In this document: piece by piece, positions 33,519 through 42,567 of the stretch | Layout of the letters: every line of letters begins with the position of its first letter | Numbering within the stretch: the stretch's first letter is position 1 | Source: Pelagibacterales bacterium SAG-MED19 | Lineage (GTDB): Bacteria; Pseudomonadota; Alphaproteobacteria; Pelagibacterales; Pelagibacteraceae | Assembly (NCBI GenBank): GCA_014654035.1 | Contig: JACWDQ010000001.1 | Span: 62,001-126,000 of the forward strand | Reading direction: 5' to 3' | DNA length: 64,000 nucleotides | The notes under the pieces: model-generated | Database searches by the model: none | What the model was told of the DNA's origin: nothing | Seen by the model: only the letters and a program-made list of their open reading frames with translations | Position numbers and translations under genes: made by a program

Positions 33519-34643
33519 TTACCTTTGATTTAATTGAACAACTTTTCTGTGTTGATTTCCCTTATAACTTGCTAACGGTCTAATCAATTTATTAGCTGCA
33601 TGTTGCTCAATTATGTGAGCTGACCAACCTGTAATTCTTGATATTACAAAAATTGGAGTAAAAAAATCAGTATCAAAACCCATCAAATGATAAGTAGGAC
33701 CAGTAGGGTAGTCTACGTTTGGATGAATGTTTTTTCTTTCGATCATAACTTTTTCTACAATATCGTAGATTTTTTCAAATTTTTTATCTTTCTTGATCTT
33801 AGCAACTTTACCAAAATATTCTCTCATTGTAGGAACTCTTGAATCTCCACTTTTATAAACCCTATGGCCAAATCCCATTACAACATCTTTATTGTCTAAA
33901 GCTTTATTAATCCAGTTAAGTGCATTTTCTGGTTTCTTAATCTTATTCATCATGTGCATAACTTCTTCATTAGCTCCACCGTGTAAAGGACCTTTTAAAC
34001 TTGCTATAGCACCAGTAATAGCCCCATGAATATCAGATAAACTGCTCGTAATCGTTCTTGCAGTAAAAGTTGAAACATTAAAGCTGTGTTCAGCATATAA
34101 AATAAGAGAAACATCAAAAGCTTTTACAATGTCTTTATTTGGAACTTTGCCAAAACACATATGAAAAAAGTTTTCCGAAAAAGAAAGATTACTTTTTGGG
34201 GGGATAATTTTTTTTCCTTTTCTGGCTCTATAAAAAGCAGCTAAAGCTACAGGAGTTTTTGCAAAAATTCTCATTACTTTTCGTAAATTAGCTTTAGGTG
34301 AATTATCTTTCGTCTCTTTATCTTCAAGTCCCATGATACTAACTGCAGTTCTAGCAACATCCATAGGGTGAGCTTTTTTTGGAAATTTTTTAATATCTTC
34401 AATTATTGTTTTAGAAAGTTTTCTTTCTTTTCTTTCTTGGTTTTCAAATTGTTTCAATTGTTTTTTATTTGGAAGCTCTCCATTTAAAATTAAATAAGCT
34501 ACTTCTTCAAATTTACATTTTGAACATAAATCTTGCGCAGCATATCCTCTATATGTAAGCGAATTTATTTCAGGCATTACTTTTGAAACTTCAGTTTCAT
34601 CAACAACTATCCCAAGTAAACCTTTTTTTATATCTTCACTCAC
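33519..34643 (-). CDS. prpC: 2-methylcitrate synthase / citrate synthase family
   Basis: This is a 374-residue citrate synthase-fold enzyme that should condense propionyl-CoA with oxaloacetate to 2-methylcitrate. LYAEHSFNVSTFTART, LKGPLHGGANEEVM and MGFGHRVYKSGDSRVP carry the two catalytic His regions, and the late VDYPTGPTYHLMGFDTDFFT carries the catalytic Asp. The assignment to methylcitrate rather than citrate rests on its position directly after prpD and prpB. It overlaps prpB by one base. Confidence 0.93.
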   Translation of the reverse strand: MSEDIKKGLLGIVVDETEVSKVMPEINSLTYRGYAAQDLCSKCKFEEVAYLILNGELPNKKQLKQFENQERKERKLSKTIIEDIKKFPKKAHPMDVARTAVSIMGLEDKETKDNSPKANLRKVMRIFAKTPVALAAFYRARKGKKIIPPKSNLSFSENFFHMCFGKVPNKDIVKAFDVSLILYAEHSFNVSTFTARTITSSLSDIHGAITGAIASLKGPLHGGANEEVMHMMNKIKKPENALNWINKALDNKDVVMGFGHRVYKSGDSRVPTMREYFGKVAKIKKDKKFEKIYDIVEKVMIERKNIHPNVDYPTGPTYHLMGFDTDFFTPIFVISRITGWSAHIIEQHAANKLIRPLASYKGNQHRKVVQLNQR

Positions 34644-35539
34644 TATTCGTGCCCTTCAGTACTAAAATTATAAATTTTTTCGTCTAAACTATTATATTTT
34701 TCGTAGTCAACTAATTCATATAGTCTTTTTCTAGTTTGCATTTTATCAATAATATTATTTTGGTGTCCATTTGTAAAAATGTCTCTTAATCCATCCTCAA
34801 CATTTTTCATAGCTAATCTTTGCGTTGTAACTGGATAAATCACAATATTGTATCCAAGTTGTTCTAGTTCTTTGTAATTAAATAATTTAGATTTTCCGAA
34901 TTCAGTCATATTCGCGAGTAAGTAGCATGAAAGTTGTTTTCTTACTTTTTCAAAATCTTTTTCATCCCGCAAAGCTTCTGGAAAAACTATTTCAGCTCCA
35001 GCATCTACATAGGCCTTACATCTTTCAATCATTTTATCAATTCCTTCAACGCTATTTGCATCAGACCTTGCAATGATCTTAAAGTTTTTATCTTTTTTTG
35101 CAGAAACACATTCCTTAATTTTTTTTACCATTGCATCAGTAGAAATTAATTCTTTATTATCTAAGTGTCCGCATCTTTTTCTCTCAACTTGATCCTCCAA
35201 ATGAACAGCTGAAATTCCAAATTCCTCAAAAGTTTCAATAGTTTCTTTGCAAGATTTAAACCCAGTATCAATATCAACTATCGTAGGAAGATTTGTTACT
35301 CTTGAAATCAAATAAGATCTAGTACTAACATCTTGAAGCGTGGTTAAACCAATATCAGGAAAACCAAGATCATTGGCCATTACTCCACCAGAAACATAAA
35401 TGGCGTCATATCCTATTTCTTCAATCAGTTTTGCGGTAAGAGGATTATAAGCTCCAGGCACTCTTAAAATCTTATTTGATTTTAATTTTTCAGAAAAATC
35501 TTTTCTTTTTTGGACTGGCTCTTTTTCAACAAAGTGCAT
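34643..35539 (-). CDS. prpB: 2-methylisocitrate lyase
   Basis: This is an isocitrate lyase superfamily enzyme of 298 residues that splits methylisocitrate into pyruvate and succinate. GAYNPLTAKLIEEIGYDAIY, VDIDTGFKS, the catalytic Cys loop EDQVERKRCGHLDNKELIS, and RSDANSVEGIDKMIERCKAY are all present. The KRCGH motif is typical of the PEP mutase / isocitrate lyase group. It overlaps prpC and prpD by one base each, so the three genes form a tight operon. Confidence 0.95.
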   Translation of the reverse strand: MHFVEKEPVQKRKDFSEKLKSNKILRVPGAYNPLTAKLIEEIGYDAIYVSGGVMANDLGFPDIGLTTLQDVSTRSYLISRVTNLPTIVDIDTGFKSCKETIETFEEFGISAVHLEDQVERKRCGHLDNKELISTDAMVKKIKECVSAKKDKNFKIIARSDANSVEGIDKMIERCKAYVDAGAEIVFPEALRDEKDFEKVRKQLSCYLLANMTEFGKSKLFNYKELEQLGYNIVIYPVTTQRLAMKNVEDGLRDIFTNGHQNNIIDKMQTRKRLYELVDYEKYNSLDEKIYNFSTEGHE

Positions 35540-37041
35540 TAAAAAATACCTTTCTTAGAATTCTTTTTAAGTTTACTTTTCTTTACCCTAATATTTAATC
35601 TATCTAATTGACCTGACTTTAATTTTTTTAAATTTTGGACTGTTTTTAAAAATTTATCACTCTCTTTTTTATCTAAAATATTTTCTGTTAAAGTTAAAAA
35701 TTTATTTATATAATTTTGTCTTTTAAAAGGTCTAGATCCATATGGATGTGCATCTGCTCTATCTTGTTGTTCTGTTATCTTTTTCCCATTTTTTAGTGTT
35801 ATTATTACCTTAGCTCCAAATGATTTCTTTCTAGGGTTAGGATCATGATATTTTTTAGTCCATTGTTTATCTTCATGAGTTTTAATTGATCTCCAAATCT
35901 TAATAGTACTTTTCTTTTTTGCTCTTGATTTTGTATATGATTTTACATGATGCCAACTACCATCTTCTAAAGCTACTGCAAATATATACATAATTGAATG
36001 ATCTAAAGTCTCTCTACTTGCATTTGGATCCATCTTTTGAGGATCGTTTGCACCTGTACCGATTACATAATGAGTGTGATGACTTGTATAAATATCAATT
36101 TTTTTAATTTGTTTTAAACTCGGAACTTTCTTTTTAAGTTTCTTTGCTAAATCAATAAGGGCTTGCGATTGATATTCGGCCGAGTATTCTTTAGTATAAG
36201 TTTCTAATATCGCCTTTTTTGTTTCACCTTTTTTTGGAAGAGGTACTTTATACAAAGCTTTTTTTCCATCAAGAATTCTAGCTATTACACTATCTTCACC
36301 TTCGTAAATTGGACTTGGTGCACCTTCACCCCTCATAACTCTATCAACTGCTTCTATAGCTAGTTTACCTGCATGTGCTGGTGCGTATGCTTTCCAACTT
36401 GAAATCTCACCTTTTCTTGATTGTCTTGTAGATACTGTTGTGTGTAAAGCTTGTTGAACTGCCTGATAAATTATTTCAGTATTTAATTTCAACATTGAAC
36501 CTAGACCAGCAGCAACGCTTGGCCCTAAGTGAGCTATGTGATCAACTTTATGTTTATGCAAACAAATACCCTTAACTAAATTTACTTGAACTTCGTAAGC
36601 AGTTATAATCCCTCTTAAAAGATCTAAACCACTTTTTTTGTTTTGTTGAGCAACACTTATTAGTGGAGGAATATTATCTCCAGGATGGCTATAATCTGCA
36701 GCTAAAAATGTATCATGAAAGTCAAGCTCTCTTACTGCAGTTCCATTTGACCAAGCAGCCCATTCACAATCAAATTTTAATTTATTATTTATACCAAATA
36801 AAGTTGCACCATTTTTTCTTGAATGCTTCAGGGCCATTTCTCTTGATGAAATTACTGGTTTTCTATTCAAAGATGCAATAGCAACTGAAGCGTTATCAAT
36901 AATTCTGTTAATAGCCATTTCAATTGCTTCTTTATTTAATTTAGCATTGTCACTTGCGATTTCTGCAATTTTCCAGGCAAGTTGTTTTTTTTTAGGTAAG
37001 TGAACTTTAGATGGAAAAACTTTTACTTTATGTACTATCAA
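35539..37041 (-). CDS. prpD: 2-methylcitrate dehydratase (MmgE/PrpD family)
   Basis: The 500-residue MmgE/PrpD-fold protein dehydrates 2-methylcitrate to 2-methyl-cis-aconitate. [20 protein letters not shown] and [20 protein letters not shown] are the conserved family block, followed by [18 protein letters not shown]. The length and the C-terminal [11 protein letters not shown] fit PrpD rather than the shorter MmgE. The start is a TTG at 37041 supported by an AGGAG site (37048-37052) with 6-base spacing. It is first in the prpD-prpB-prpC operon. A propionyl-CoA synthetase gene is not adjacent, so propionyl-CoA may come from other catabolism. Confidence 0.93.
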   Translation of the reverse strand: MIVHKVKVFPSKVHLPKKKQLAWKIAEIASDNAKLNKEAIEMAINRIIDNASVAIASLNRKPVISSREMALKHSRKNGATLFGINNKLKFDCEWAAWSNGTAVRELDFHDTFLAADYSHPGDNIPPLISVAQQNKKSGLDLLRGIITAYEVQVNLVKGICLHKHKVDHIAHLGPSVAAGLGSMLKLNTEIIYQAVQQALHTTVSTRQSRKGEISSWKAYAPAHAGKLAIEAVDRVMRGEGAPSPIYEGEDSVIARILDGKKALYKVPLPKKGETKKAILETYTKEYSAEYQSQALIDLAKKLKKKVPSLKQIKKIDIYTSHHTHYVIGTGANDPQKMDPNASRETLDHSIMYIFAVALEDGSWHHVKSYTKSRAKKKSTIKIWRSIKTHEDKQWTKKYHDPNPRKKSFGAKVIITLKNGKKITEQQDRADAHPYGSRPFKRQNYINKFLTLTENILDKKESDKFLKTVQNLKKLKSGQLDRLNIRVKKSKLKKNSKKGIF

Positions 37042-37096
37042 AAAAAACTCCTAGTTTACGAAATTGTTTTTAATAGTTAAAAAAAAATAATCAATC

Positions 37097-37780
37097 CTAA
37101 AGATATTCTAATACAATTTTTTCAATACCATTAAAGTCTTTTACTAAGTGATTATGATATATTTCGGTTGTATTTTTTTCAGTATAACCATCTTCCAATA
37201 AGATTATCGGTATTCCCGCACTTTTTGCAGCATTAGCATCGGTTTCACTATCACCAATCATTAAAGTTTTTTTAATGTCACCACCCAAAATCTCAATAAC
37301 CGAGGTTAAATGTCTTGGATCAGGTTTACAATATTCAAATGTATTATGACCAGCAACATATTCAAAGAAGTCATTGATACCAATTTTTTTTAAAAGATCG
37401 ATAGCTAAATGTTCTTGTTTGTTTGTACATACAGCCATTGAAATTTTTTTTTCCTTACACCAAATCAAAAATTCTTTAACACCGTTTATAAGAGTACTTT
37501 CGTTGACAATATTTTTTCCATAAAAATCTACAAAATCTTTTACCATTTCTTTTTTAATTTTTTCATCTTGAACTTTTCCAAATTCCCTTTTGGCTTGACC
37601 CCAAATAGATCTGCCAAGCATGGCACCTGCACCTTGACCGACTAAATTTCTAATTTCTTCAGTTGATTTAGTAGGATATCCAAATTTTTTCATTACATGA
37701 TTGTGAGCACGCATTAAATCGGGTGCTGTATCCACTAATGTACCATCTAAATCAAAAAGTATTGTGTATTGTTGTGTCAT
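37097..37780 (-). CDS. gph: HAD-superfamily phosphoglycolate phosphatase-like hydrolase
   Basis: The 227-residue haloacid dehalogenase-fold phosphatase shows the nucleophile motif FDLDGTLVDTAPDL at the N-terminus, AVCTNK (motif II) and the late motifs PDPRHLTSVI and MIGDSETDANAAKSAGIPII. This matches Gph, which hydrolyses 2-phosphoglycolate formed during DNA repair or metabolism. Closely related HAD enzymes have other substrates, so the exact reaction is not certain. It is transcribed just before prpD on the same strand, with a gap of 55 bp. Confidence 0.87.
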   Translation of the reverse strand: MTQQYTILFDLDGTLVDTAPDLMRAHNHVMKKFGYPTKSTEEIRNLVGQGAGAMLGRSIWGQAKREFGKVQDEKIKKEMVKDFVDFYGKNIVNESTLINGVKEFLIWCKEKKISMAVCTNKQEHLAIDLLKKIGINDFFEYVAGHNTFEYCKPDPRHLTSVIEILGGDIKKTLMIGDSETDANAAKSAGIPIILLEDGYTEKNTTEIYHNHLVKDFNGIEKIVLEYL

Positions 37781-37851
37781 TATTAAAAGTATTTTTAAGA
37801 AATATTTTGTGAATTAAGAAATATATATACTTAATATAAAGAATTTCATAG

Positions 37852-38475
37852 ATGAAACAAATAAATTTACAAAAACAACAAAACAGACTCAGAAATAAAT
37901 TTCTTAAGTTGGGCGTAAAAATGTTGGGACCTGAGACAATTTATTTTTCAAATGATACTAAAATTGGAAAAAATGTAATTATTGAACCATACGTAGTTTT
38001 TGGATCAAAAGTAAAAATTGGAAATAATGTTACAATAAAATCTTTCTCACATTTTGAAAGATGTAAGATTGAAAATGAAGTTGATGTTGGTCCTTACGCT
38101 AGAATACGACCTGGCACAATCTTAAAAGAAGGCTCAAAAGTTGGTAACTTTGTTGAAATCAAAAAAAGCATAATTGGTAAAAAATCAAAGGTTAGTCATC
38201 TATCGTATGTAGGTGATAGTGAAATTGGTAAAGCGGTTAATATTGGAGCTGGAACAATTACATGTAACTATGATGGTGTTAAGAAAAGTAAAACAAAAAT
38301 AAAAGATAATGTTTTTATTGGATCCAATTCATCTTTAGTAGCACCTATTACTGTTGAAGAAGGAAGTGTTGTTGGTGCCGGATCTGTTATAACTAAAAAA
38401 GTTAAAAAAAATTCTTTAGCGCTTACAAGAGCTCTACAAACAGAGGTAAAAAATTATAAAAAGAAACTTAAATAA
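37852..38475 (+). CDS. Stand-alone GlmU-type glucosamine-1-phosphate N-acetyltransferase domain
   Basis: The 207 residues correspond to the C-terminal left-handed beta-helix of Glm[41 protein letters not shown] and [20 protein letters not shown] closely parallel the acetyltransferase half, including the catalytic His in SHLSYVGD. The N-terminal uridylyltransferase domain of normal GlmU (about 230 residues) is missing, and no pyrophosphorylase motif is seen nearby. The protein would acetylate glucosamine 1-phosphate; a separate enzyme must make UDP-GlcNAc. It is two bases before glmS and so in the same operon. Confidence 0.88.
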   Translation: MKQINLQKQQNRLRNKFLKLGVKMLGPETIYFSNDTKIGKNVIIEPYVVFGSKVKIGNNVTIKSFSHFERCKIENEVDVGPYARIRPGTILKEGSKVGNFVEIKKSIIGKKSKVSHLSYVGDSEIGKAVNIGAGTITCNYDGVKKSKTKIKDNVFIGSNSSLVAPITVEEGSVVGAGSVITKKVKKNSLALTRALQTEVKNYKKKLK

Positions 38476-38477
38476 TT

Positions 38478-40298
38478 ATGTGTGGAATTATAGGAATTAA
38501 TAGTAACAAGCCAGTTTCAGCAACAATTATTAATTCATTAAAAAAACTTGAATATAGAGGCTATGATTCAGCTGGGATTGCAACTCTCTCTAATGGTCTG
38601 ATAAATGAAATTAAATCAGAGGGAAGAGTAAATAATCTTGAAAAAAATTCTTTAGTTCAAAATATGGAAGGAACTATTGGAATAGGGCACGTTAGATGGG
38701 CTACGCACGGTATACCAAATAGTATAAATGCACATCCACATTCATCTCAAAATGTGTCAGTAGTTCACAACGGTATAATTGAAAATTCAACACTTCTTAA
38801 AAAATTTTTAGTTAGCAAAGGTCACAAATTCAAATCTCAAACAGATACAGAGGTAATTGTTCATTTAATTACTGAAAATTTAAAAACAGAAAATATAGTT
38901 AATTCAATTAAAAAAACTTTAAAAGCTCTTCATGGAAGTTTTGCTCTAGGAATTATTTTTAAAGATGAGCCAGACTTGATAGTTGGTGCAAGAAGAGGTT
39001 CACCCTTAGCTGTTGGCTATGGACCTAATGAAAATTATTTAGGATCAGATTCTTATGCCCTTAAATCAATGACAAACAAAATTACTTATTTAAATGATGG
39101 TGAATTTTGTGTGATTAAAAAAGATCATGTGGAATTTTTTAGTGAGGATGGATCTAAAGTTAATAAAAAAGTTTTAGAGTTATCTAATGAAGAGGAAAAA
39201 TATGACAAAGGTGACTATAAACATTTTATGGCAAAAGAAATTGAAGAACAGCCAATTACACTCAAAAATGGTATTAAAGAATATATAGATACAGCAAACA
39301 ATGACATAAGTATTCACAATATTCCATGGAAGACAGATGAAATTTCCAACATTACGTTAATTGGTTGTGGAACAGCATATCATTCATGTTTAATGGCGAA
39401 ATATTGGTTTGAAGAATTAACTTCATTAGATGTAAATGTAGATATTGCATCAGAATTTAGATACAGAAAAAATAGATTTAAAAAAGATAGTTTATATGTT
39501 TTTGTCTCTCAGTCTGGTGAAACAGCTGATACTTATGCTGCATTGGACATATGTAATAAAAATGGGATGAAAACTTGTGCAGTTGTGAATGTAATTGAAA
39601 GTTCTATAGCAAGAGACTCAGAGTTTGTTTTACCTATCCATTGTGGTACTGAAATTGGCGTTGCATCTACAAAAGCTTTTCTTGGTCAAATTCTCATACT
39701 ATATATTTTATCTTTAAAATTGGGATCATTAAGAGGTGATATAGACAAAAAAGAGCTATCTCAAAAGTTAAAGGATTTAACAGAATTACCTAAATTAATT
39801 AAACAAACTCTATTGACAGATAACAAGATACAAAATGTATCAAATACATTTAATGACGCAAAAGGCTCTATGTTTTTAGGTAGAGGTTTTTCTTATCCAA
39901 TAGCACTGGAAGGTGCTTTAAAATTAAAAGAATTATCCTATGTGCATGCTGAAGGGTATCCCGCGGGTGAAATGAAACATGGGCCATTAGCTTTAATTGA
40001 AGAAGGTATGCCTGTTGTTGTTTTAGCCCCAAGAGATAATTACTATAAAAAAACTATTTCTAATATGCAGGAAGTTATTGCACGAGGCGCTAAAGTTTTA
40101 TTGATAACAAATAAGAGTACTGATGAAATAATTTCTGAAAATATTTGGGAAACAATTGAAGTTGAAAGCACAAATCAAGATCTATTACCTTTCCTTTTAA
40201 CCATCCCATTACAAAAACTAGCATATTATTCAGCGCTTAAAAAAGGTTTTGATATAGATAAGCCTAGAAATTTGGCAAAATCTGTTACAGTTGAATAA
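38478..40298 (+). CDS. glmS: Glutamine-fructose-6-phosphate aminotransferase (isomerizing)
   Basis: The enzyme makes glucosamine 6-phosphate for cell-wall and lipid A synthesis. The class II glutaminase begins with the nucleophile Cys in MCGIIGINSN and continues with the GIGHVRWATHGIPNSINAHP block. Two SIS domains follow (GCGTAYHSCLMAKYW, VFVSQSGETADTYAAL, LGRGFSYPIALEGALKLKEL, EGYPAGEMKHGPLALI). The end PRNLAKSVTVE is the canonical C-terminal tail. Length is a normal 606 residues. No glmS ribozyme is expected in this group and none was seen. Confidence 0.97.
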   Translation: MCGIIGINSNKPVSATIINSLKKLEYRGYDSAGIATLSNGLINEIKSEGRVNNLEKNSLVQNMEGTIGIGHVRWATHGIPNSINAHPHSSQNVSVVHNGIIENSTLLKKFLVSKGHKFKSQTDTEVIVHLITENLKTENIVNSIKKTLKALHGSFALGIIFKDEPDLIVGARRGSPLAVGYGPNENYLGSDSYALKSMTNKITYLNDGEFCVIKKDHVEFFSEDGSKVNKKVLELSNEEEKYDKGDYKHFMAKEIEEQPITLKNGIKEYIDTANNDISIHNIPWKTDEISNITLIGCGTAYHSCLMAKYWFEELTSLDVNVDIASEFRYRKNRFKKDSLYVFVSQSGETADTYAALDICNKNGMKTCAVVNVIESSIARDSEFVLPIHCGTEIGVASTKAFLGQILILYILSLKLGSLRGDIDKKELSQKLKDLTELPKLIKQTLLTDNKIQNVSNTFNDAKGSMFLGRGFSYPIALEGALKLKELSYVHAEGYPAGEMKHGPLALIEEGMPVVVLAPRDNYYKKTISNMQEVIARGAKVLLITNKSTDEIISENIWETIEVESTNQDLLPFLLTIPLQKLAYYSALKKGFDIDKPRNLAKSVTVE

Positions 40299-40360
40299 AA
40301 TCCTAAAAGCATCTCTATTGAAAAAAGAGTAATCTCTGTTACAACAATCTTAGGTTGAAC

Positions 40361-41740
40361 ATGAAAAATTGGAAAATAAATAGCTGGAGAAAATATCCAG
40401 TAAAACATATTCCGGAGTATCCGGATAAAAAAGAGTTGGATCAAGTTTTAGATAAAATGAGAACTTTTCCACCTTTAGTTTTTGCTGGTGAAACTAGACA
40501 TCTTAAACAACAACTTGCAGAAGTTGTAGATGGTAAAGCTTTTCTTTTACAAGGTGGTGATTGTGCAGAAAGTTTTGCAGAATTTCATCCAGATAATATT
40601 AGAGATACATTTAAGTTAATGTTGCAAATGTCTTTAGTTCTTACTTATTCAGCATCACTGCCTGTTGTTAAACTAGGAAGAATTGCTGGGCAGTTCTCAA
40701 AACCAAGAAGTTCATCAACAGAAACAAAAAATGGAATAGAACTACCAAGTTATTTGGGTGATAATATAAATGGAATAGAATTTAGTGAAAAAGCTAGAGT
40801 GCCAGATCCTAAAAGATTATTCAAAGCTTATTCGCAATCTGCAGCTACTTTGAATCTTGTTAGAGCATTTTGTCATGGTGGTTTTGCTGACCTTAAAAAA
40901 GTTCATACATGGAATTTAGGTTTCATTAAAAAAAGCCCAGAGGCTAAAAGATTCAAAGAACTAGAAGATCAAATAGCTAAAGCTTTATCATTTATGGATG
41001 CTTGTGGAATTAATTCAGACTTTAATAGAAGATTAAAAACAGTAAATTTCTGGACATCTCATGAAGCTTTATTATTACCTTTTGAAGAGTCAATGACTAG
41101 ATTAGATTCTACCACTGGTGAAAATCACGATACATCAGCTCATTTTGTTTGGATTGGAGATAGAACTAGACAATTAGATGGTGGACATGTTGAGTTTTGT
41201 AGAGGGATACACAATCCAATTGGTATTAAATGTGGACCTACATTGAAAGCTGAGGATTTAATAAAATTATGTAATAAAATTAACCCAACTAATGAAAAAG
41301 GTAAAATTACTTTAATTTCGAGATTTGGGCATCAAAATGTATCTAAACATTTACCAAAATTAATTAGAGCAATTAAAAAGGAAGGGCTTAACGTAATATG
41401 GTCATGTGATCCATGTCATGGAAATACAATTCAATCTACAACTGGATTTAAAACAAGACCATTTAATAGTGTATTAAGTGAGGTTAAAAATGTATTTGCC
41501 TGTCATCAAAGTGAAGGCAGTTTTGCAGGTGGATTGCATATTGAATTAACTGGTCAAAATGTAACAGAATGTACTGGTGGTGCTCAAAAAATTTCTGATA
41601 AAGATTTATCTTCAAGATATCACACTCATTGTGATCCAAGATTAAATGCAAACCAAGCTCTAGAATTGGCATTTTTAATTTCAGATGAGATAAAAAAGAA
41701 TAGCACGTATTCCAAAAATGCTATTCAAGCGGCATCTTAG
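40361..41740 (+). CDS. 3-deoxy-7-phosphoheptulonate synthase, class II
   Basis: This is the first enzyme of the shikimate pathway, condensing PEP with erythrose 4-phosphate. It is the type II (plant/Mycobacterium-like) form: WRKYPVKHIPEYPDKKELD, FLLQGGDCAESFAEFHPDNI, KLGRIAGQFSKPRSS and WSCDPCHGNTIQSTTGFKTR. ECTGGAQKISDKDLSSRYHT near the C-terminus is also diagnostic. The ATG at 40361 is chosen; a TTG two codons upstream is less likely. The length of about 459 residues is normal. It lies 62 bp after glmS. Confidence 0.95.
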   Translation: MKNWKINSWRKYPVKHIPEYPDKKELDQVLDKMRTFPPLVFAGETRHLKQQLAEVVDGKAFLLQGGDCAESFAEFHPDNIRDTFKLMLQMSLVLTYSASLPVVKLGRIAGQFSKPRSSSTETKNGIELPSYLGDNINGIEFSEKARVPDPKRLFKAYSQSAATLNLVRAFCHGGFADLKKVHTWNLGFIKKSPEAKRFKELEDQIAKALSFMDACGINSDFNRRLKTVNFWTSHEALLLPFEESMTRLDSTTGENHDTSAHFVWIGDRTRQLDGGHVEFCRGIHNPIGIKCGPTLKAEDLIKLCNKINPTNEKGKITLISRFGHQNVSKHLPKLIRAIKKEGLNVIWSCDPCHGNTIQSTTGFKTRPFNSVLSEVKNVFACHQSEGSFAGGLHIELTGQNVTECTGGAQKISDKDLSSRYHTHCDPRLNANQALELAFLISDEIKKNSTYSKNAIQAAS

Positions 41741-41778
41741 TCTATTGCTTTCAAGCATAAGATTATTAAATTTAAATT

Positions 41779-42516
41779 ATGAAACCTTCAGAAAAAACTA
41801 AATTCATTTCAAATTGGATCAAAAGTTATGTTGATCAAATGCCAAGTAAAGCACGATCTTTGGTAATTGGAATATCTGGAGGTATAGATTCATCAGTATC
41901 AAGCACTTTAAGTGCTATGACTGGTATAAAAACTATCGTCCTAACAATGCCAATTAGACAAAATGATAATCAACATGATTTGAGTTTAAAGCATCAGGAA
42001 TGGTTAAAGAAAAAATTTAAAAATGTAGAAGCTCATACAATTAATCTTGATAAATTATTTGACTCATTTTCATCTTCATTAAAAGGATTTGATAATGAAC
42101 ATGGTTTTGCAAATTCAAGAGCAAGATTAAGAATGACAACTCTTTATCAAGTAGCTGCTGCCAACAAAGGAATTGTAGTTGGAACTGGTAACAAAGTTGA
42201 GGATTTTGGAGTTGGTTTTTATACAAAATATGGTGATGGTGGAGTAGATATTTCTCCAATTGCTGATTGCAATAAAACAGATGTTTGGGAATTAGGAAAA
42301 GAATTGGGTATATTAAAAGAGATAATTGATGCCCCACCAACTGATGGTCTTTGGGATGATGGTAGAACTGACGAGGGTCAACTTGGTTTCAAATATGAAG
42401 ATTTGGAGGATGCTATGAAAAATCCAAATTCCCCACATAGACAAGAATACGAAAAAATAAGAAAAGAAAATTTGCATAAAATGGAGCCTATTCCAGTATG
42501 CAAGATTCCTAGTTAA
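41779..42516 (+). CDS. nadE: NAD+ synthetase, ammonia-dependent
   Basis: The 245-residue enzyme amidates deamido-NAD with ammonia and ATP. The PP-loop VIGISGGIDSSVSSTLSA is at about residues 29-46. The later blocks ANSRARLRMTTLYQVAA, VVGTGNKVEDFGVGFYTKYG and DISPIADCNKTDVWELG follow the family order. There is no N-terminal glutaminase domain, so it uses free ammonia or a partner. The C-terminus DAPPTDGLWDDGRTDEGQLG is typical. Confidence 0.95.
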   Translation: MKPSEKTKFISNWIKSYVDQMPSKARSLVIGISGGIDSSVSSTLSAMTGIKTIVLTMPIRQNDNQHDLSLKHQEWLKKKFKNVEAHTINLDKLFDSFSSSLKGFDNEHGFANSRARLRMTTLYQVAAANKGIVVGTGNKVEDFGVGFYTKYGDGGVDISPIADCNKTDVWELGKELGILKEIIDAPPTDGLWDDGRTDEGQLGFKYEDLEDAMKNPNSPHRQEYEKIRKENLHKMEPIPVCKIPS

Positions 42517-42567
42517 TCAATTAGATTAACAAATCAATAAATAAGGTATATTTCTTAATCAACTAAA

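Noticed and set aside
38300-38480. A glmS ribozyme or other leader RNA before glmS
   Set aside because: Only two bases separate the GlmU-type gene from glmS, leaving no room for a leader element.
40299-40360. Attenuator before the DAHP synthase gene
   Set aside because: Only short pairings (AGAG with CTCT, CCTAA with TTAGG) are seen, too weak to claim an attenuator.
42041-42340. A 99-residue frame on the - strand
   Set aside because: It lies inside nadE and shows no family motif or ribosome site, so it is treated as a shadow.
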